A stretch of 64,000 bases of DNA from Methylobacterium tarhaniae. GTDB taxonomy: Bacteria; Pseudomonadota; Alphaproteobacteria; Rhizobiales; Beijerinckiaceae. A program made the translations under genes and the position numbers. The stretch lies in NCBI RefSeq assembly GCF_001043955.1, contig NZ_LABZ01000013.1, positions 1 through 64,000 of the forward strand, in the 5' to 3' direction. The notes beneath the pieces were generated by a model. It had not been told where the DNA came from. It worked only from the letters and a program-made list of their open reading frames with translations, and searched no databases. Positions 1-9,371 of this stretch are shown one piece after another (the first letter of the stretch is position 1; every line of letters starts with the position of its first letter).

Positions 1-1529
1 CTCGACGGGGATCGGCACGGCAGGCCGTCCGGCCCGCCGATTCCCGTCGTGGTGACGAGCTCCCACGCCCCGCCCCGCGGCAGCTGCGCCGTCGCCTCGA
101 AGGCCCCCTCCCCGCGCGGGACGAGCGAGCGCGGAAAGGCGGCGAGCGCCACCGGCGGATCGCCCTTGAGGTCGATCACCTGGGCGGGCGCGGAGGACAG
201 GCCGCCGCCGGCCAGCACGACGTGCAGCAGGCGCCCGCCGGGCCGCATCACCGCCACGGCCGGGAGCGGGGCGAGCGGCGCCATCATCGGGCCGCGGCGC
301 GGCAGGCCCGGGCCCTCCGGACCGCCGAGGCGCACGTCGCGCGAGGCGGCGTCGCCGCTCCTCAGCGCCGCGAGGTCGATCACCGTCACGACCGGACGGG
401 TCGGCCAGGTGAGGAAGACCGTATTTCCGAGGATGACCGCTTCGTCGATGGGCTCGGGCGCCGCGAAGCCGTGGATGCGCCGGCCGAGGCCGAGATCGAG
501 GACGCTCAGCTCGAACGCACCCGCCTCGCCGTCCCGGGCGCGTGCCTCCACCTCGCGGCGTGACAGCACGACGGCCCAGCGGCCCGCCTCGTCGGCGCGG
601 ATCGCCAGCGGCATCCCGGGAACGTCGAGGGCGTCCGGCCGCCCGGGGCTGTCGGCGTAGAGGCGCACGAGGCCTCCGTCCCGGATCGTCAGCACGGAAT
701 CGGGCGTCGCCGCGGCGATCCCGGCGAGGCTTCCCGGGGCGAACCGCGTCACCACCGCGCCGGTGCCGCGATCGAGCATCAGGCCCGCGCCGTCGCGGCC
801 CGCCGCGAGGAGGCGGCCGGGTCCCGCTCCATGCAGGTCGGGACCCGCGAGCGGCAGCGCCAGGAGCGTCGCGCCGCCCCGGTCGAGCAGCCGGACATGG
901 TCGTCCTCGGCCAGCCAGAGCCGGCCCGCCGGCGCGGGCAGGAGCGCCCGCGGGCCGGCGAGCCCGGCGGCGAGGATCGCGGGGCGGCCGAAGGGCAGCG
1001 GCACCGTGACCACGTCGCCCCGGTCGGGCCGGCCATAGACCAGCTCGCCGCGCTCCGGATGGACCGCGAAGCCCCCGGGCCGGCCTTCCATCGGTACGAT
1101 CCCCGCCACGATCCGCGCCGAGGCCGGACGATGCGGATCGACGATCGCGACGCGGTTCTGCGCGTCCAGCGTGACGAGGGAGAGGCCCGCCAGGGGCACG
1201 TCGTCGCCCGAGAGGCGCCCGGTCACCCGCGCGGCCCGGGCGCTGTCCTGGCAGGTCGAGGCAGTGGGGCCGAGGGGACGCAGCCAGGCGACCGGGCCGG
1301 TCACCGCGCGGGCCGGCCCGCCCGGGTCGCGGAAGTCGAGGCGGATCCGGAACGGGACGCCGACCGGCGCCTCGGCGAGGTCGCCCCCGTCGAGACCGGC
1401 GAGTTGCGCCGTCACCGCGAGGCCGGCACTGCCGAAGGCCGTGGCCGGCGCCTCCGCGGCGCCCGTCCCGCCCCATCCGATCGCGGCGGCGAGGCCGAGC
1501 GGGACGGCCCGGAGCGGCCGGCGGCTCAC
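1..1529 (-). CDS. Exported beta-propeller-like protein, partial (C-terminus outside window)
   Basis: The reading frame stays open to the window edge, so about 509 N-terminal residues are visible. The GTG start at 1529 overlaps the stop of the giant multicopper oxidase (GTGA), which implies translational coupling and a shared job. The N-terminus (RRPLRAVPLGLAAAIGWG, then an Ala-rich cleavage region) is a Sec-type signal peptide, so the protein should be periplasmic. The rest is rich in short beta-strand units such as GRLWLAEDDHVRLLDRGG and GGLVRLYADSPGRPD, spaced as in YncE/NHL-type propellers. No CXXCH haem site is visible in the part shown. The propeller assignment is inferred from strand pattern, not from a recognised signature; the function is unknown. 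Confidence 0.6.
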   Translation of the reverse strand, partial: MSRRPLRAVPLGLAAAIGWGGTGAAEAPATAFGSAGLAVTAQLAGLDGGDLAEAPVGVPFRIRLDFRDPGGPARAVTGPVAWLRPLGPTASTCQDSARAARVTGRLSGDDVPLAGLSLVTLDAQNRVAIVDPHRPASARIVAGIVPMEGRPGGFAVHPERGELVYGRPDRGDVVTVPLPFGRPAILAAGLAGPRALLPAPAGRLWLAEDDHVRLLDRGGATLLALPLAGPDLHGAGPGRLLAAGRDGAGLMLDRGTGAVVTRFAPGSLAGIAAATPDSVLTIRDGGLVRLYADSPGRPDALDVPGMPLAIRADEAGRWAVVLSRREVEARARDGEAGAFELSVLDLGLGRRIHGFAAPEPIDEAVILGNTVFLTWPTRPVVTVIDLAALRSGDAASRDVRLGGPEGPGLPRRGPMMAPLAPLPAVAVMRPGGRLLHVVLAGGGLSSAPAQVIDLKGDPPVALAAFPRSLVPRGEGAFEATAQLPRGGAWELVTTTGIGGPDGLPCRSPS

Positions 1530-4500
1530 GGCCGGCACGCCGCCGCGGCCGCGGCGGCTCCCTTCACCGCGACGTGCCCCCACGCGCCGGCCGCGAAGAT
1601 CGCCTGCGGCCCGTCGCGATAGAGATAGGTGCCGGGCTGCCGGGGGGCGCAGAACGCGGCGGTGAAGGCCTTGCCCGGCGCGAGGTGACCGGAATGCCCG
1701 GTGCCGAATCCCGGCAGCAGGTCGTCGTAGGATGCGCCGAGTGTGACGAAGGCACGGTGCCGGGCCCGGCCGGCCGGGTGGGCGAGGCGGATCATCATCT
1801 CCTCGCCGGCCCGCGCGTCGAGGGTCGGGGTCGGCACCGGGGCGTAGGCGGTCGAGAAGAAGCGGGGATCGAACACCTCCCTGTTGAGGTTGGTGTCGTC
1901 GTCCGGGTAGTCCCTGAGCCCGAGGGCGCCGCCGAGCCGCCGGGTGAAGGGCGCGGTGCGGTAGCTCACGCCCTTCTCGCCGAGATCGTAGGAATCGTCG
2001 CAGACGGGGCAGTTCGGCAGCGGGTGGCCGGGCAGGCCCTCATACTTGGCGGGCACGGGCGTCGGCCCGTTCCCCGCCCAGAGGCGGCTCCACAGGTTCA
2101 GCCCGTCCTGCACGATCAGGGCGTGCTCGCGGATCGTCGCCCCCGGGATCCGGACCGGGCAGGCCGCCCCGTTCGCGCCGGCGGTGTCGGGCGGGCAGAG
2201 CCTCACCGCCGCGACCTCGACCGCCACGCCGCCCCTGCTCTGGACCGGGGAGACGACGTGGAGCAGGGGTTTCCGCCCAGGATGCTCGGGATCGGGGCCG
2301 GGACGGCCGGGATGCACGGCGCCCTCGGGCTCCACCACCAGCATGCCGGTCAGGCCGTGGGCGGCGTGGCCGATCAGGTCGCCCGCCACCCGGATCGGCA
2401 GCGCGCCGGCCGCGTAGGGAATCGCCGACAGGAATGCGGCCTGGTGGTCGGCCAAGTAGGCGGCGAGGCGGTCGGCGACCTCGTCCGCGTTGGCGGCGGC
2501 CTCGCCTCCGGCCCTCGCGCTGAAGTTGAGCTCCGCTCCGGCGCCGTCGGCGCAGAGCAGGATCGTCAGGAAGGCGAACTCGACGAGGCCGGACCGGCAA
2601 CCGCCCGAAGGGCGGTTCTCGATCCAGACGGAGGGGAGCCGGCTGTCGGGGGGCAGCTGCCAGGGGAAGAAGGCCGACAGGGCGCGGGCATCGACGCTGA
2701 GCGAGCCGGCATAGAAGGTCAGCGTCCTCCAGGAGCGATCGGGCAGGCACTTGCGGTCGCCGAGGCGGCATCCGGGAGGATCGGACGGGTCGAGCCCGCG
2801 CGCCTCCGCCTCGGTGAAGAGCGGCGGCATCTGGTTGATCCCGAACGGGAACGGCACGCCGTTGCGCGGCGTGGTCAGGGCGGCCGGCAGGGTGAAGGTG
2901 ATCCGGCTCGACGGCGAGACGCCCCGGCCGCTCTCGTGATTCTGGGGCGGATCGGTATTGAGCGGCACGATCCTGGGCATCAGCGCGTCGCCCGGCACGT
3001 CGCGCAACCCGCCGTTCTGGTCGGGCTGCAGCGCGTTGATCATCACCACGCTCACGCAGTCGCCGGCATTGACCCGCAGCACGTACGGCTCGGGCTGCGT
3101 GACGCCGGCGTAGCGGTCCTTGAGCAGTGTCACGATCGCCGCGCGATCCGGCAGCGCCCCCGCCGTCGCGATGTCGTAGAAGGTCAGGATCTCGCGCGGG
3201 CGCTTCGTCTCCGGGTCGATGCCGGGCGGCACGGTCTTGCGCAACTCCTCGAAGGGGAGCGACGCGATCATCAGCCCGTCCGGATCGTAGAGGCCGGCCC
3301 GCTCGTCATAGGGCAGGCCGGGAATCCGGGGCAGGCCGGGCGTCGGGAGGCGGTGCGGCATGCCGAGGATCTCGTCGGCCCGCACCGCCACCATGATCGT
3401 CTCGACCGCCTGCGCTCCCGCCGGGCAGACGAGCGGCTCGGCGGTCGCCGTCCGGGGCAGGGCTTCGTCGTCCGCTGCCGCCGCGGCGGCTTGCGCGGCG
3501 GCGCGCTCGTCCGTTCGCGCGGCGACCGCGTCGGTGCGCACGGGCCTGAACCGCTGCCGCGCGCGAGGCTCCAGCCGGGTGAGGCAGTCCTTCGCCTGCG
3601 GGTCGAGCAGGCATTGCGCGAGGTCGGCGGAGCGCGGACGGTCGTAGATGCGAACGAGGCCCCAGGCCCCGTTCCAGATCGCGTCGGCGGAGCCGAAGCT
3701 GTACATGTAGTCGAGCGCCTGGCGCAGGTCGGCCTCTTTCTTGTCGTCGTTACCGCCGTCTCCGATCGTGATCTGCTTGCGGGCGGTGTCGCGGTTCAGG
3801 CCGGGGCCGGTCCCCGAGAGGTTGCGCAGGATATCGCTCGTCCAGGGCCGCTCGGGCGCGCGGGCGGGCAGGGCCCGGCGCGGCGCGCGCAGCCGCCCGG
3901 AACTGGCCGCGTAGGAGGCGATGGCGGCGTCACCCAGCAGGCTGCCGTTGCCGGGGGCGGTCGCGCTGAGGCGTGCGCCGATCTCGAAATGCTCCGAGAG
4001 CCCGATCTCCTGGGCCGGGGTGATGCCGGCGAGGTTGTCGCAGCCGGCGATCAGGCGCTCGTGCGTCGCCCAGAAGCCCGCGGCCGGCCCGGTCTTGCCG
4101 ACGAGGCCGGCGAGGTCGCGCGGGCGCCCGTCGCGGGCGTCGCGCGCCTCGTGGCAGCGCTCGTTGCGCGGACGCAGGGCGGTCGCCAGGCGGGCGAGGT
4201 GCGTGCGCGCCGTCGGGAAGGCCTGGTCGGCGTTGCGCCGGAAGGCGATGCCCTCGATGTGGAAGGTGTGCTGCACCTCCTGCGCGCCCTGGACCATGCG
4301 CAGCAGCACCCGTTCGCGGGAATAGGCCTCGATGACCGGCGTGCACGGGTCGCCGTGGATCTCGATCGTGGTGGCGTCCTCGTTCCTGGATGGGGACCCG
4401 CCCTTCGCGGCGGCCCCGTTCTTCGGGGGGGCCTCGCGCTCCCACACGCTCCGGAAGGCGTTGGCGAGGTCGCCCTTCTCGGTCCGGAGCTGGTGGCGGA

Positions 4501-7500
4501 TGTCGCGGTGGTTCTGCCGGTTCGGTCGGTCCGCCTCGTCGGCGACGGCGCAGGGGTTGACCGCGAAGGCGAGAGGCCGGCCGCCCTCGTCGGTCGTTCC
4601 GACCCGGAGCGGCACCGGCTCGTTGCGGTAGTTCACCAGGTAGGGATCGTGGTGCTTCTGGCTGAACGCCTCCGGGCGCGGCGGGGGCGCCACCGGGCGG
4701 CCATGCGCCTCGCGCCAGGTCTCGGCGTGCAGCGCCAGCATCTCCACCTGGCCCTTGTGGTCCGCCCGGGATCCAGCCTCCTCCGGGGGACGCCCCGGCC
4801 GGTCGTCCGGGATCCGGCCGTCGGCGGTCACGCAGAGCCCGGCCGACCGGGCCGGAATGCGCTCGTCCTTCTCGATGTCGGGATCGCGCTTGGCGGCCTC
4901 GGTGAGGTCCTTCACCTGGCAGCGCGCCTCGACGACGAGCCGCGCCATCCCCTTCAGGGTCGGCTGCGTGCGATCGATGTCCTTCGCGAACGCGTCCGGC
5001 CGCTGCCGGGCGCCGTCGTAGAGCAGCGCGAAATCCGCGATGGCGAGGGCGAATTCGCGGGTGTTGGGATGGATCGGGTCGGTACCGCCGGCCGTCCCGG
5101 CGGGCATCGCCTCGACGACGGCGCGGGCGCCGACGAGCCCGCGGTGCCCCTTGGCCAGCTCCTCGGCCAGTGTCGGCGTCACCGGCGCGCCGGCCGCCGG
5201 CCATGGCGGCGGCGTCACCCGCTCGGGCATCGTGGCGCCGGCCTCCTCGGGGCCGGCATGGCGCTCGACGCCGTGGGTGTTGGGCTCGATGAGGAGGGCG
5301 GCGTAGTAGCCGTGCTGCTGGATGTTGCTCGGCCCGAAATGGTCGTGCGTGAACACGGTCCGCAGCGTCCGGTCGGCCGCCTTGCCGTCGCCGGTATTGG
5401 ACAGGACCGGATCGGCGAACCAGCGCTGGACCGTGGTCTGGAAATAGGCTTGGCGGTTGCCGGGCCCCTTGCGCCACCAGAGCTGCGCCTCCCGCAGCTG
5501 CTTGCGCGCCGCGACCATCGCGGTGCGGTCGTTGCGCGTCGCCGCATCCTCCAGGGCGGCCTTGGCGGCGGCGAGGTCCGTGCATTCCTGCCTGCGCGCG
5601 GGCACCGTCTGGTCCGTCTCCCCGGGATCGATCCGATCCGCCTTGCCCGTCCGGGCGGCGCAGATCCGGGCCAGGATCTCGTCGGGCGCGAAGGTCCCGT
5701 CCTCGTAGTTGAAGCCGTTGCCGGAACCGTCGGCGGAGGTGACGTCGAACTTCACCAGGTGGATGTGCTGGCCGATCGTGTCGGTCGGCACGCGGAGCTG
5801 GAAGTCGTCGAGCTCGAGGTCCTTGGGCAGCTCGTTGGTGTGGCGCAGCTCGATGCACTCGCCGGAGAAGCCGCGGAAGAAGAACGGCTCGGCCCGGGCG
5901 CTGCGCGACTCCTTCCAGGCATCGGCCTCGTCGGTGAGGACGGCGATGCGGGCCTGGGGATCGTGCCAGCCGGCGCGGTTGACCGTCATGTCGAACTGGA
6001 TCGCCGAGACGGCGTAACGGCGAAAGCCGAGGAGGCCCGGATCGGGCACGAAGTCGAGGCTGCCGCGCAGGGCTTGCAGCACCGCATCCCCGGCGATGGC
6101 CGGGTCGGGCTTCGGCGTCAGCACCGCGCCCTCGAACAGGTCGCGCTCCGCGCCGTCGGCCCGGAACCCGACGAAGCGGCGGAACGGGCTGCCCGCCAGG
6201 GTGGTGGCGGCCCCGCAGGGATCGGCATAGGGCGCGCCCGGGGCGGGCGGCGCACCGTTCACCGGAAACCCGGCCGGGTCGAGCCGCGGGGCGCCGGCGA
6301 GGGGCGGCAGGCGCAGGGACGGGTAGCTGCCGAGGGCCTGTGCCCCGATCCGCTCGCCGAGCGCGTTGCGCAGGCTCAGCGCATCCCCGCCCGGCCGCTT
6401 GCCGTCGTGGTGGAAGCCCATCGCGTTCTGCTCGAGCCGCGTGCCGGCATGCGGCAGGAGCCTGAGGGCGAGCCACTCGTAATCCGAGGTCGCGTCCCCG
6501 AGCGCCAGCATCCGCGGCACCAGGGCCGGGGCGAGCGTCTCCATGGCCTTGGGCTCCTGCCGGACCTTGTCCTTCTCGGCGGCGGTCATCACCGCCGGCA
6601 GGGACAGGCCGCCGGTGACCACGTGTCGGGGCAGGCCGCCATCGAGGAAGGGGCGCCGCGGCTCGGGCTGCGCCGCATCCGCTCCCGGCTTCGACGCGGG
6701 GTCGAGGTTCCGGGCCATGTCGAGGGGCGGCTGCGGCGCGCGGTGCCCGGGCTCGCCGGCGATGAAGAAGGGATAGCCGGGCACGCCGTCGGAGTCGGAT
6801 CCGGCATAGACGGGCAGGAGCGGCGCCGCCTCGCCGGGAATGGGCACCAGCCCGGGGATGGGCGTGCCGTTCGTCTGGCCGTCGCCCTGCCACTTGCCGG
6901 ATTGCCGGTCGACCGACCCTTCCCGCCGCTCGCCCGGTGTCTTGTTGACCTCGACCGAGAGGCCGGGCTCCTTCTGCCCGTCGGGCAGGACGCGGCTGCC
7001 ATCCTCCAGGACGTCGTGGACGCGCCAGAGCGCCCACATGCCTTGCGCGAAGTGCGGGTAGAGGTGGCAGTGGAAGATGGCGTCGCCGACTGTCCGGTTG
7101 CGGTTGCCCGATCCCTTGGCGGCCTCCCACCAGCCCCGGGCGCCAGCGGGCGCGAGGTCGCCGTGGTGGCGGTCGAGGCCGCCGTGATAGATGCGGTAGG
7201 TGAAGCCCTGCTGCGGCGCGATGGTCTGGCTGTCGAGATAGGCGCCGCGGTTCTCGTCGTTGCCGGCGAACCACTGGTGGCTGTGCAGGTGGAAGACGTG
7301 CGTCTCCTTGCCGACGTGGAAGTTCCGGAAGACGACCTTGTCGTTGAGGTAGCTGTGGTGGACGTTCGAGGGATCGTCCGGATAATGCTCCAGCAGCGCC
7401 GGGTCGCCGTTGGCCCAGCTCTCCAGGAAGAACTCCTCGTAGAGGCATTCCGGGCAGCCGGCGGTGGGGCCGATGCCCTTGCGGTTGGCGAGCACCATCG

Positions 7501-8839
7501 CCCCCGCGCCCGAGGAGCCGTAATTGATGGCGAAGCCGTCGCGGGCGGCGGAGAGCTGGCCGAACTGCGACAGGGCGCGCTGCGGATCGGCGTAATAGGT
7601 CTTCAGCTCGTCGTGGAACACCACCGTGAACTCGCGGAACGGCGCGCGGGCCTCCTGGTCGAGCCGGAGCGCGGTGCGCCGGTCCTCGCCGCCCAAGGCT
7701 TGGTCGATCGGCGGCAGGGCCCGGCTGGGATCCGGCACGATGATCGCGTTGAGGTCGCCATGGACGATCTCGGCGCGCGCGTAGGTGACGCCCTCGACCG
7801 TCTCGCTGCCCTCGCAGGGCCGGACCATCGCCAGCACCGGGACGGGGGCGCTGCCGCAGCGATGGGCGCCCGGCCGCTCGTCGCGGGAGCGCGAAGCCGT
7901 GGAGACGGCCGCGTAGTCCGGCAGCCCCGACCGGGCGTGCCGGACCGCCCCGGCCGCCCTCTCGGGCCAGGCCGCCTTGAAGGCGGCGCGCGAGACCTGG
8001 CTGCGCAGGGCCGTCGCGCCCGGCGCCTCGACGATCAGCGCACCGAACAGGCCGTGCGTGGCCGAGCCGGCATCGCCCTCGCCGCCGGCCGGCGCCGCCA
8101 GGCTGGAGAAGAGGTGCGTGCCCTCGCGCTCCAGCCGGAAGCGGCAGGTGAAGGATCCGCCCGGGCGCTTGGCGTCGAGGCCGAGGCAGGCCGGATCCAC
8201 CTTGCCGTCGATCGGGAGCGGTTCCAGGCCCGGGATCGTGAATGACAGGCCGCGGGTCCTCGGCCAGTCGCCGTTCGGCGTCTCGGCGGGAGGCGCGGCC
8301 TGAGCCCGTTTCCCCGCCACCTCCCCTCCTGTCTCCCGTGCCTCGTTGCATTGCTGCGCGAACGCCTCGCGCTCGTCCGCGCGGGTCGGCCGCGTGCCGG
8401 AACCGCTCTGGGGCTGGCTGCACCACGTCTCCGAGAGGCCGGGCTGCGAAGCCTTGAGCAGGTTGGTCAGCGTGATCTCGAGGATGTCGCCGACATTGGC
8501 CCGCAGGGTGAGCGGCCGGGCGCGCTTGCAGTCCTTCAGGCGGACGGATCCCTGCTCCAGCCGCCCCTTACCGGCCTCGGTGCCGTCCAGCGTCCCGCAC
8601 GTATCGGCTTCCGTCGCCTCGCCGGCCCCGAGTGCCGAGACGTCCCGGCGGAGGGCGAAGACCATCCCGTAGGGATTGAACGAGCCGAACCGGTTGTAGA
8701 CGAGGAGCTGGTCGAGGGCGACGACGTCGGCGTGGACGATCCGCCGGGGCGGCACCTGATGGGCGGGTCCCCGTTCGGGTTCCTGCGCCGCCGCGCCGCC
8801 GCCGAGCAGCAGCGCCATCGCAAACAGGCCACGCCGCAT
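1526..8839 (-). CDS. Giant secreted multicopper oxidase (about 2,437 aa), MnxG-like
   Basis: Likely periplasmic or secreted copper oxidase. ATG at 8839 is chosen because MRRGLFAMALLLGGGAAAQE is a clean signal peptide; a longer in-frame start at 8920 would bury it. Copper motifs are seen at roughly residue 515 (HLHSHQWF), 586 (HCHLYPHF, carrying the type 1 Cys and type 3 His ligands), 1021 (HIHLVKFD) and 1161 (HDHFGPSN followed by QQHG), giving the four His-X-His pairs expected of a trinuclear centre. A further cupredoxin-like segment (FHIEGIAF) lies near 1520, and the C-terminal third (about 1900-2437) is more cupredoxin-like sequence without the full ligand set. Typical three-domain laccases are about 500 aa; bacterial Mn(II) oxidases of the MnxG/McoA type are much longer and have a similar permuted motif order. 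Manganese as substrate is an inference. It is coupled to the propeller gene downstream. Confidence 0.85.
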   Translation of the reverse strand: MRRGLFAMALLLGGGAAAQEPERGPAHQVPPRRIVHADVVALDQLLVYNRFGSFNPYGMVFALRRDVSALGAGEATEADTCGTLDGTEAGKGRLEQGSVRLKDCKRARPLTLRANVGDILEITLTNLLKASQPGLSETWCSQPQSGSGTRPTRADEREAFAQQCNEARETGGEVAGKRAQAAPPAETPNGDWPRTRGLSFTIPGLEPLPIDGKVDPACLGLDAKRPGGSFTCRFRLEREGTHLFSSLAAPAGGEGDAGSATHGLFGALIVEAPGATALRSQVSRAAFKAAWPERAAGAVRHARSGLPDYAAVSTASRSRDERPGAHRCGSAPVPVLAMVRPCEGSETVEGVTYARAEIVHGDLNAIIVPDPSRALPPIDQALGGEDRRTALRLDQEARAPFREFTVVFHDELKTYYADPQRALSQFGQLSAARDGFAINYGSSGAGAMVLANRKGIGPTAGCPECLYEEFFLESWANGDPALLEHYPDDPSNVHHSYLNDKVVFRNFHVGKETHVFHLHSHQWFAGNDENRGAYLDSQTIAPQQGFTYRIYHGGLDRHHGDLAPAGARGWWEAAKGSGNRNRTVGDAIFHCHLYPHFAQGMWALWRVHDVLEDGSRVLPDGQKEPGLSVEVNKTPGERREGSVDRQSGKWQGDGQTNGTPIPGLVPIPGEAAPLLPVYAGSDSDGVPGYPFFIAGEPGHRAPQPPLDMARNLDPASKPGADAAQPEPRRPFLDGGLPRHVVTGGLSLPAVMTAAEKDKVRQEPKAMETLAPALVPRMLALGDATSDYEWLALRLLPHAGTRLEQNAMGFHHDGKRPGGDALSLRNALGERIGAQALGSYPSLRLPPLAGAPRLDPAGFPVNGAPPAPGAPYADPCGAATTLAGSPFRRFVGFRADGAERDLFEGAVLTPKPDPAIAGDAVLQALRGSLDFVPDPGLLGFRRYAVSAIQFDMTVNRAGWHDPQARIAVLTDEADAWKESRSARAEPFFFRGFSGECIELRHTNELPKDLELDDFQLRVPTDTIGQHIHLVKFDVTSADGSGNGFNYEDGTFAPDEILARICAARTGKADRIDPGETDQTVPARRQECTDLAAAKAALEDAATRNDRTAMVAARKQLREAQLWWRKGPGNRQAYFQTTVQRWFADPVLSNTGDGKAADRTLRTVFTHDHFGPSNIQQHGYYAALLIEPNTHGVERHAGPEEAGATMPERVTPPPWPAAGAPVTPTLAEELAKGHRGLVGARAVVEAMPAGTAGGTDPIHPNTREFALAIADFALLYDGARQRPDAFAKDIDRTQPTLKGMARLVVEARCQVKDLTEAAKRDPDIEKDERIPARSAGLCVTADGRIPDDRPGRPPEEAGSRADHKGQVEMLALHAETWREAHGRPVAPPPRPEAFSQKHHDPYLVNYRNEPVPLRVGTTDEGGRPLAFAVNPCAVADEADRPNRQNHRDIRHQLRTEKGDLANAFRSVWEREAPPKNGAAAKGGSPSRNEDATTIEIHGDPCTPVIEAYSRERVLLRMVQGAQEVQHTFHIEGIAFRRNADQAFPTARTHLARLATALRPRNERCHEARDARDGRPRDLAGLVGKTGPAAGFWATHERLIAGCDNLAGITPAQEIGLSEHFEIGARLSATAPGNGSLLGDAAIASYAASSGRLRAPRRALPARAPERPWTSDILRNLSGTGPGLNRDTARKQITIGDGGNDDKKEADLRQALDYMYSFGSADAIWNGAWGLVRIYDRPRSADLAQCLLDPQAKDCLTRLEPRARQRFRPVRTDAVAARTDERAAAQAAAAAADDEALPRTATAEPLVCPAGAQAVETIMVAVRADEILGMPHRLPTPGLPRIPGLPYDERAGLYDPDGLMIASLPFEELRKTVPPGIDPETKRPREILTFYDIATAGALPDRAAIVTLLKDRYAGVTQPEPYVLRVNAGDCVSVVMINALQPDQNGGLRDVPGDALMPRIVPLNTDPPQNHESGRGVSPSSRITFTLPAALTTPRNGVPFPFGINQMPPLFTEAEARGLDPSDPPGCRLGDRKCLPDRSWRTLTFYAGSLSVDARALSAFFPWQLPPDSRLPSVWIENRPSGGCRSGLVEFAFLTILLCADGAGAELNFSARAGGEAAANADEVADRLAAYLADHQAAFLSAIPYAAGALPIRVAGDLIGHAAHGLTGMLVVEPEGAVHPGRPGPDPEHPGRKPLLHVVSPVQSRGGVAVEVAAVRLCPPDTAGANGAACPVRIPGATIREHALIVQDGLNLWSRLWAGNGPTPVPAKYEGLPGHPLPNCPVCDDSYDLGEKGVSYRTAPFTRRLGGALGLRDYPDDDTNLNREVFDPRFFSTAYAPVPTPTLDARAGEEMMIRLAHPAGRARHRAFVTLGASYDDLLPGFGTGHSGHLAPGKAFTAAFCAPRQPGTYLYRDGPQAIFAAGAWGHVAVKGAAAAAAACRP

Positions 8840-9371
8840 GTTCGAATACTGCGGATCCGGTGCCGGTCCCTGGCTTTGCCGATGGAATAGCCAGCTGTTG
8901 TGAGACCATGGAAACAGCATCGACCACCCCCGACGGCCCCCGCACCGGCGCGAAACGGATCATCGGTCGAATTTCCATCGACTGCAAGTTGCATTTTCTG
9001 AATGCGCAAATATAGTCAGATGCGTTGCGACTGCGATCGCGGTTCCAGCAACCTATTTTGCGCCCGGATCCTGTCATGATGGCTGGATGACGGACCTTCT
9101 GCGCCTTCGTCCTGACTGCCGGCGAGTTTCCAATTGGACGTTCAGCGATGGGCAGGCCCCGACATCGTCCCGATGCGGGTAATCGAACGTGGTATCTGCT
9201 TCGGCTGAATGGCCACCATGAGGCGGTCGGCGTCGTGGCGTGGTACGGGCGCTGGGCTCGTCACGCTCGCCGGGAAACCCTGCACAAGTTCCCGATCACG
9301 TCGCCTTGATAGGCTTTTTGGCCAAAACCCTTATTATGGGTGGCAAACCGGCGCTGTCCGTGGCTTTTCCG
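8840..9371. other. Divergent intergenic region between the multicopper oxidase and fic
   Basis: No convincing gene. It must hold the promoter of the oxidase (minus strand) and that of fic (plus strand). The patch around 8985-9060 is lower in G+C than its surroundings. The palindrome and dyad just before fic are listed separately. Confidence 0.6.
9316..9344. promoter_or_regulatory. Palindromes before fic, candidate autoregulatory operator
   Basis: A perfect 12-bp palindrome, TTTTGGCCAAAA (9316-9327), runs into an interrupted dyad in which GCC and ACCC (9321-9330) pair with GGGT and GGC (9338-9344) around a TTATTAT spacer that could act as a -10 element. It sits 28 bp upstream of the chosen fic start. 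The Fic protein has a C-terminal winged-helix-like segment, so it may bind here; this is inference. Confidence 0.4.

Noticed and set aside
1574-8245. A 2,223-residue plus-strand open frame opposite the multicopper oxidase
   Set aside because: It is an antisense shadow: Arg/Gly/Ala/Val-rich, no domain, no ribosome site, and the minus-strand frame has clear copper motifs.
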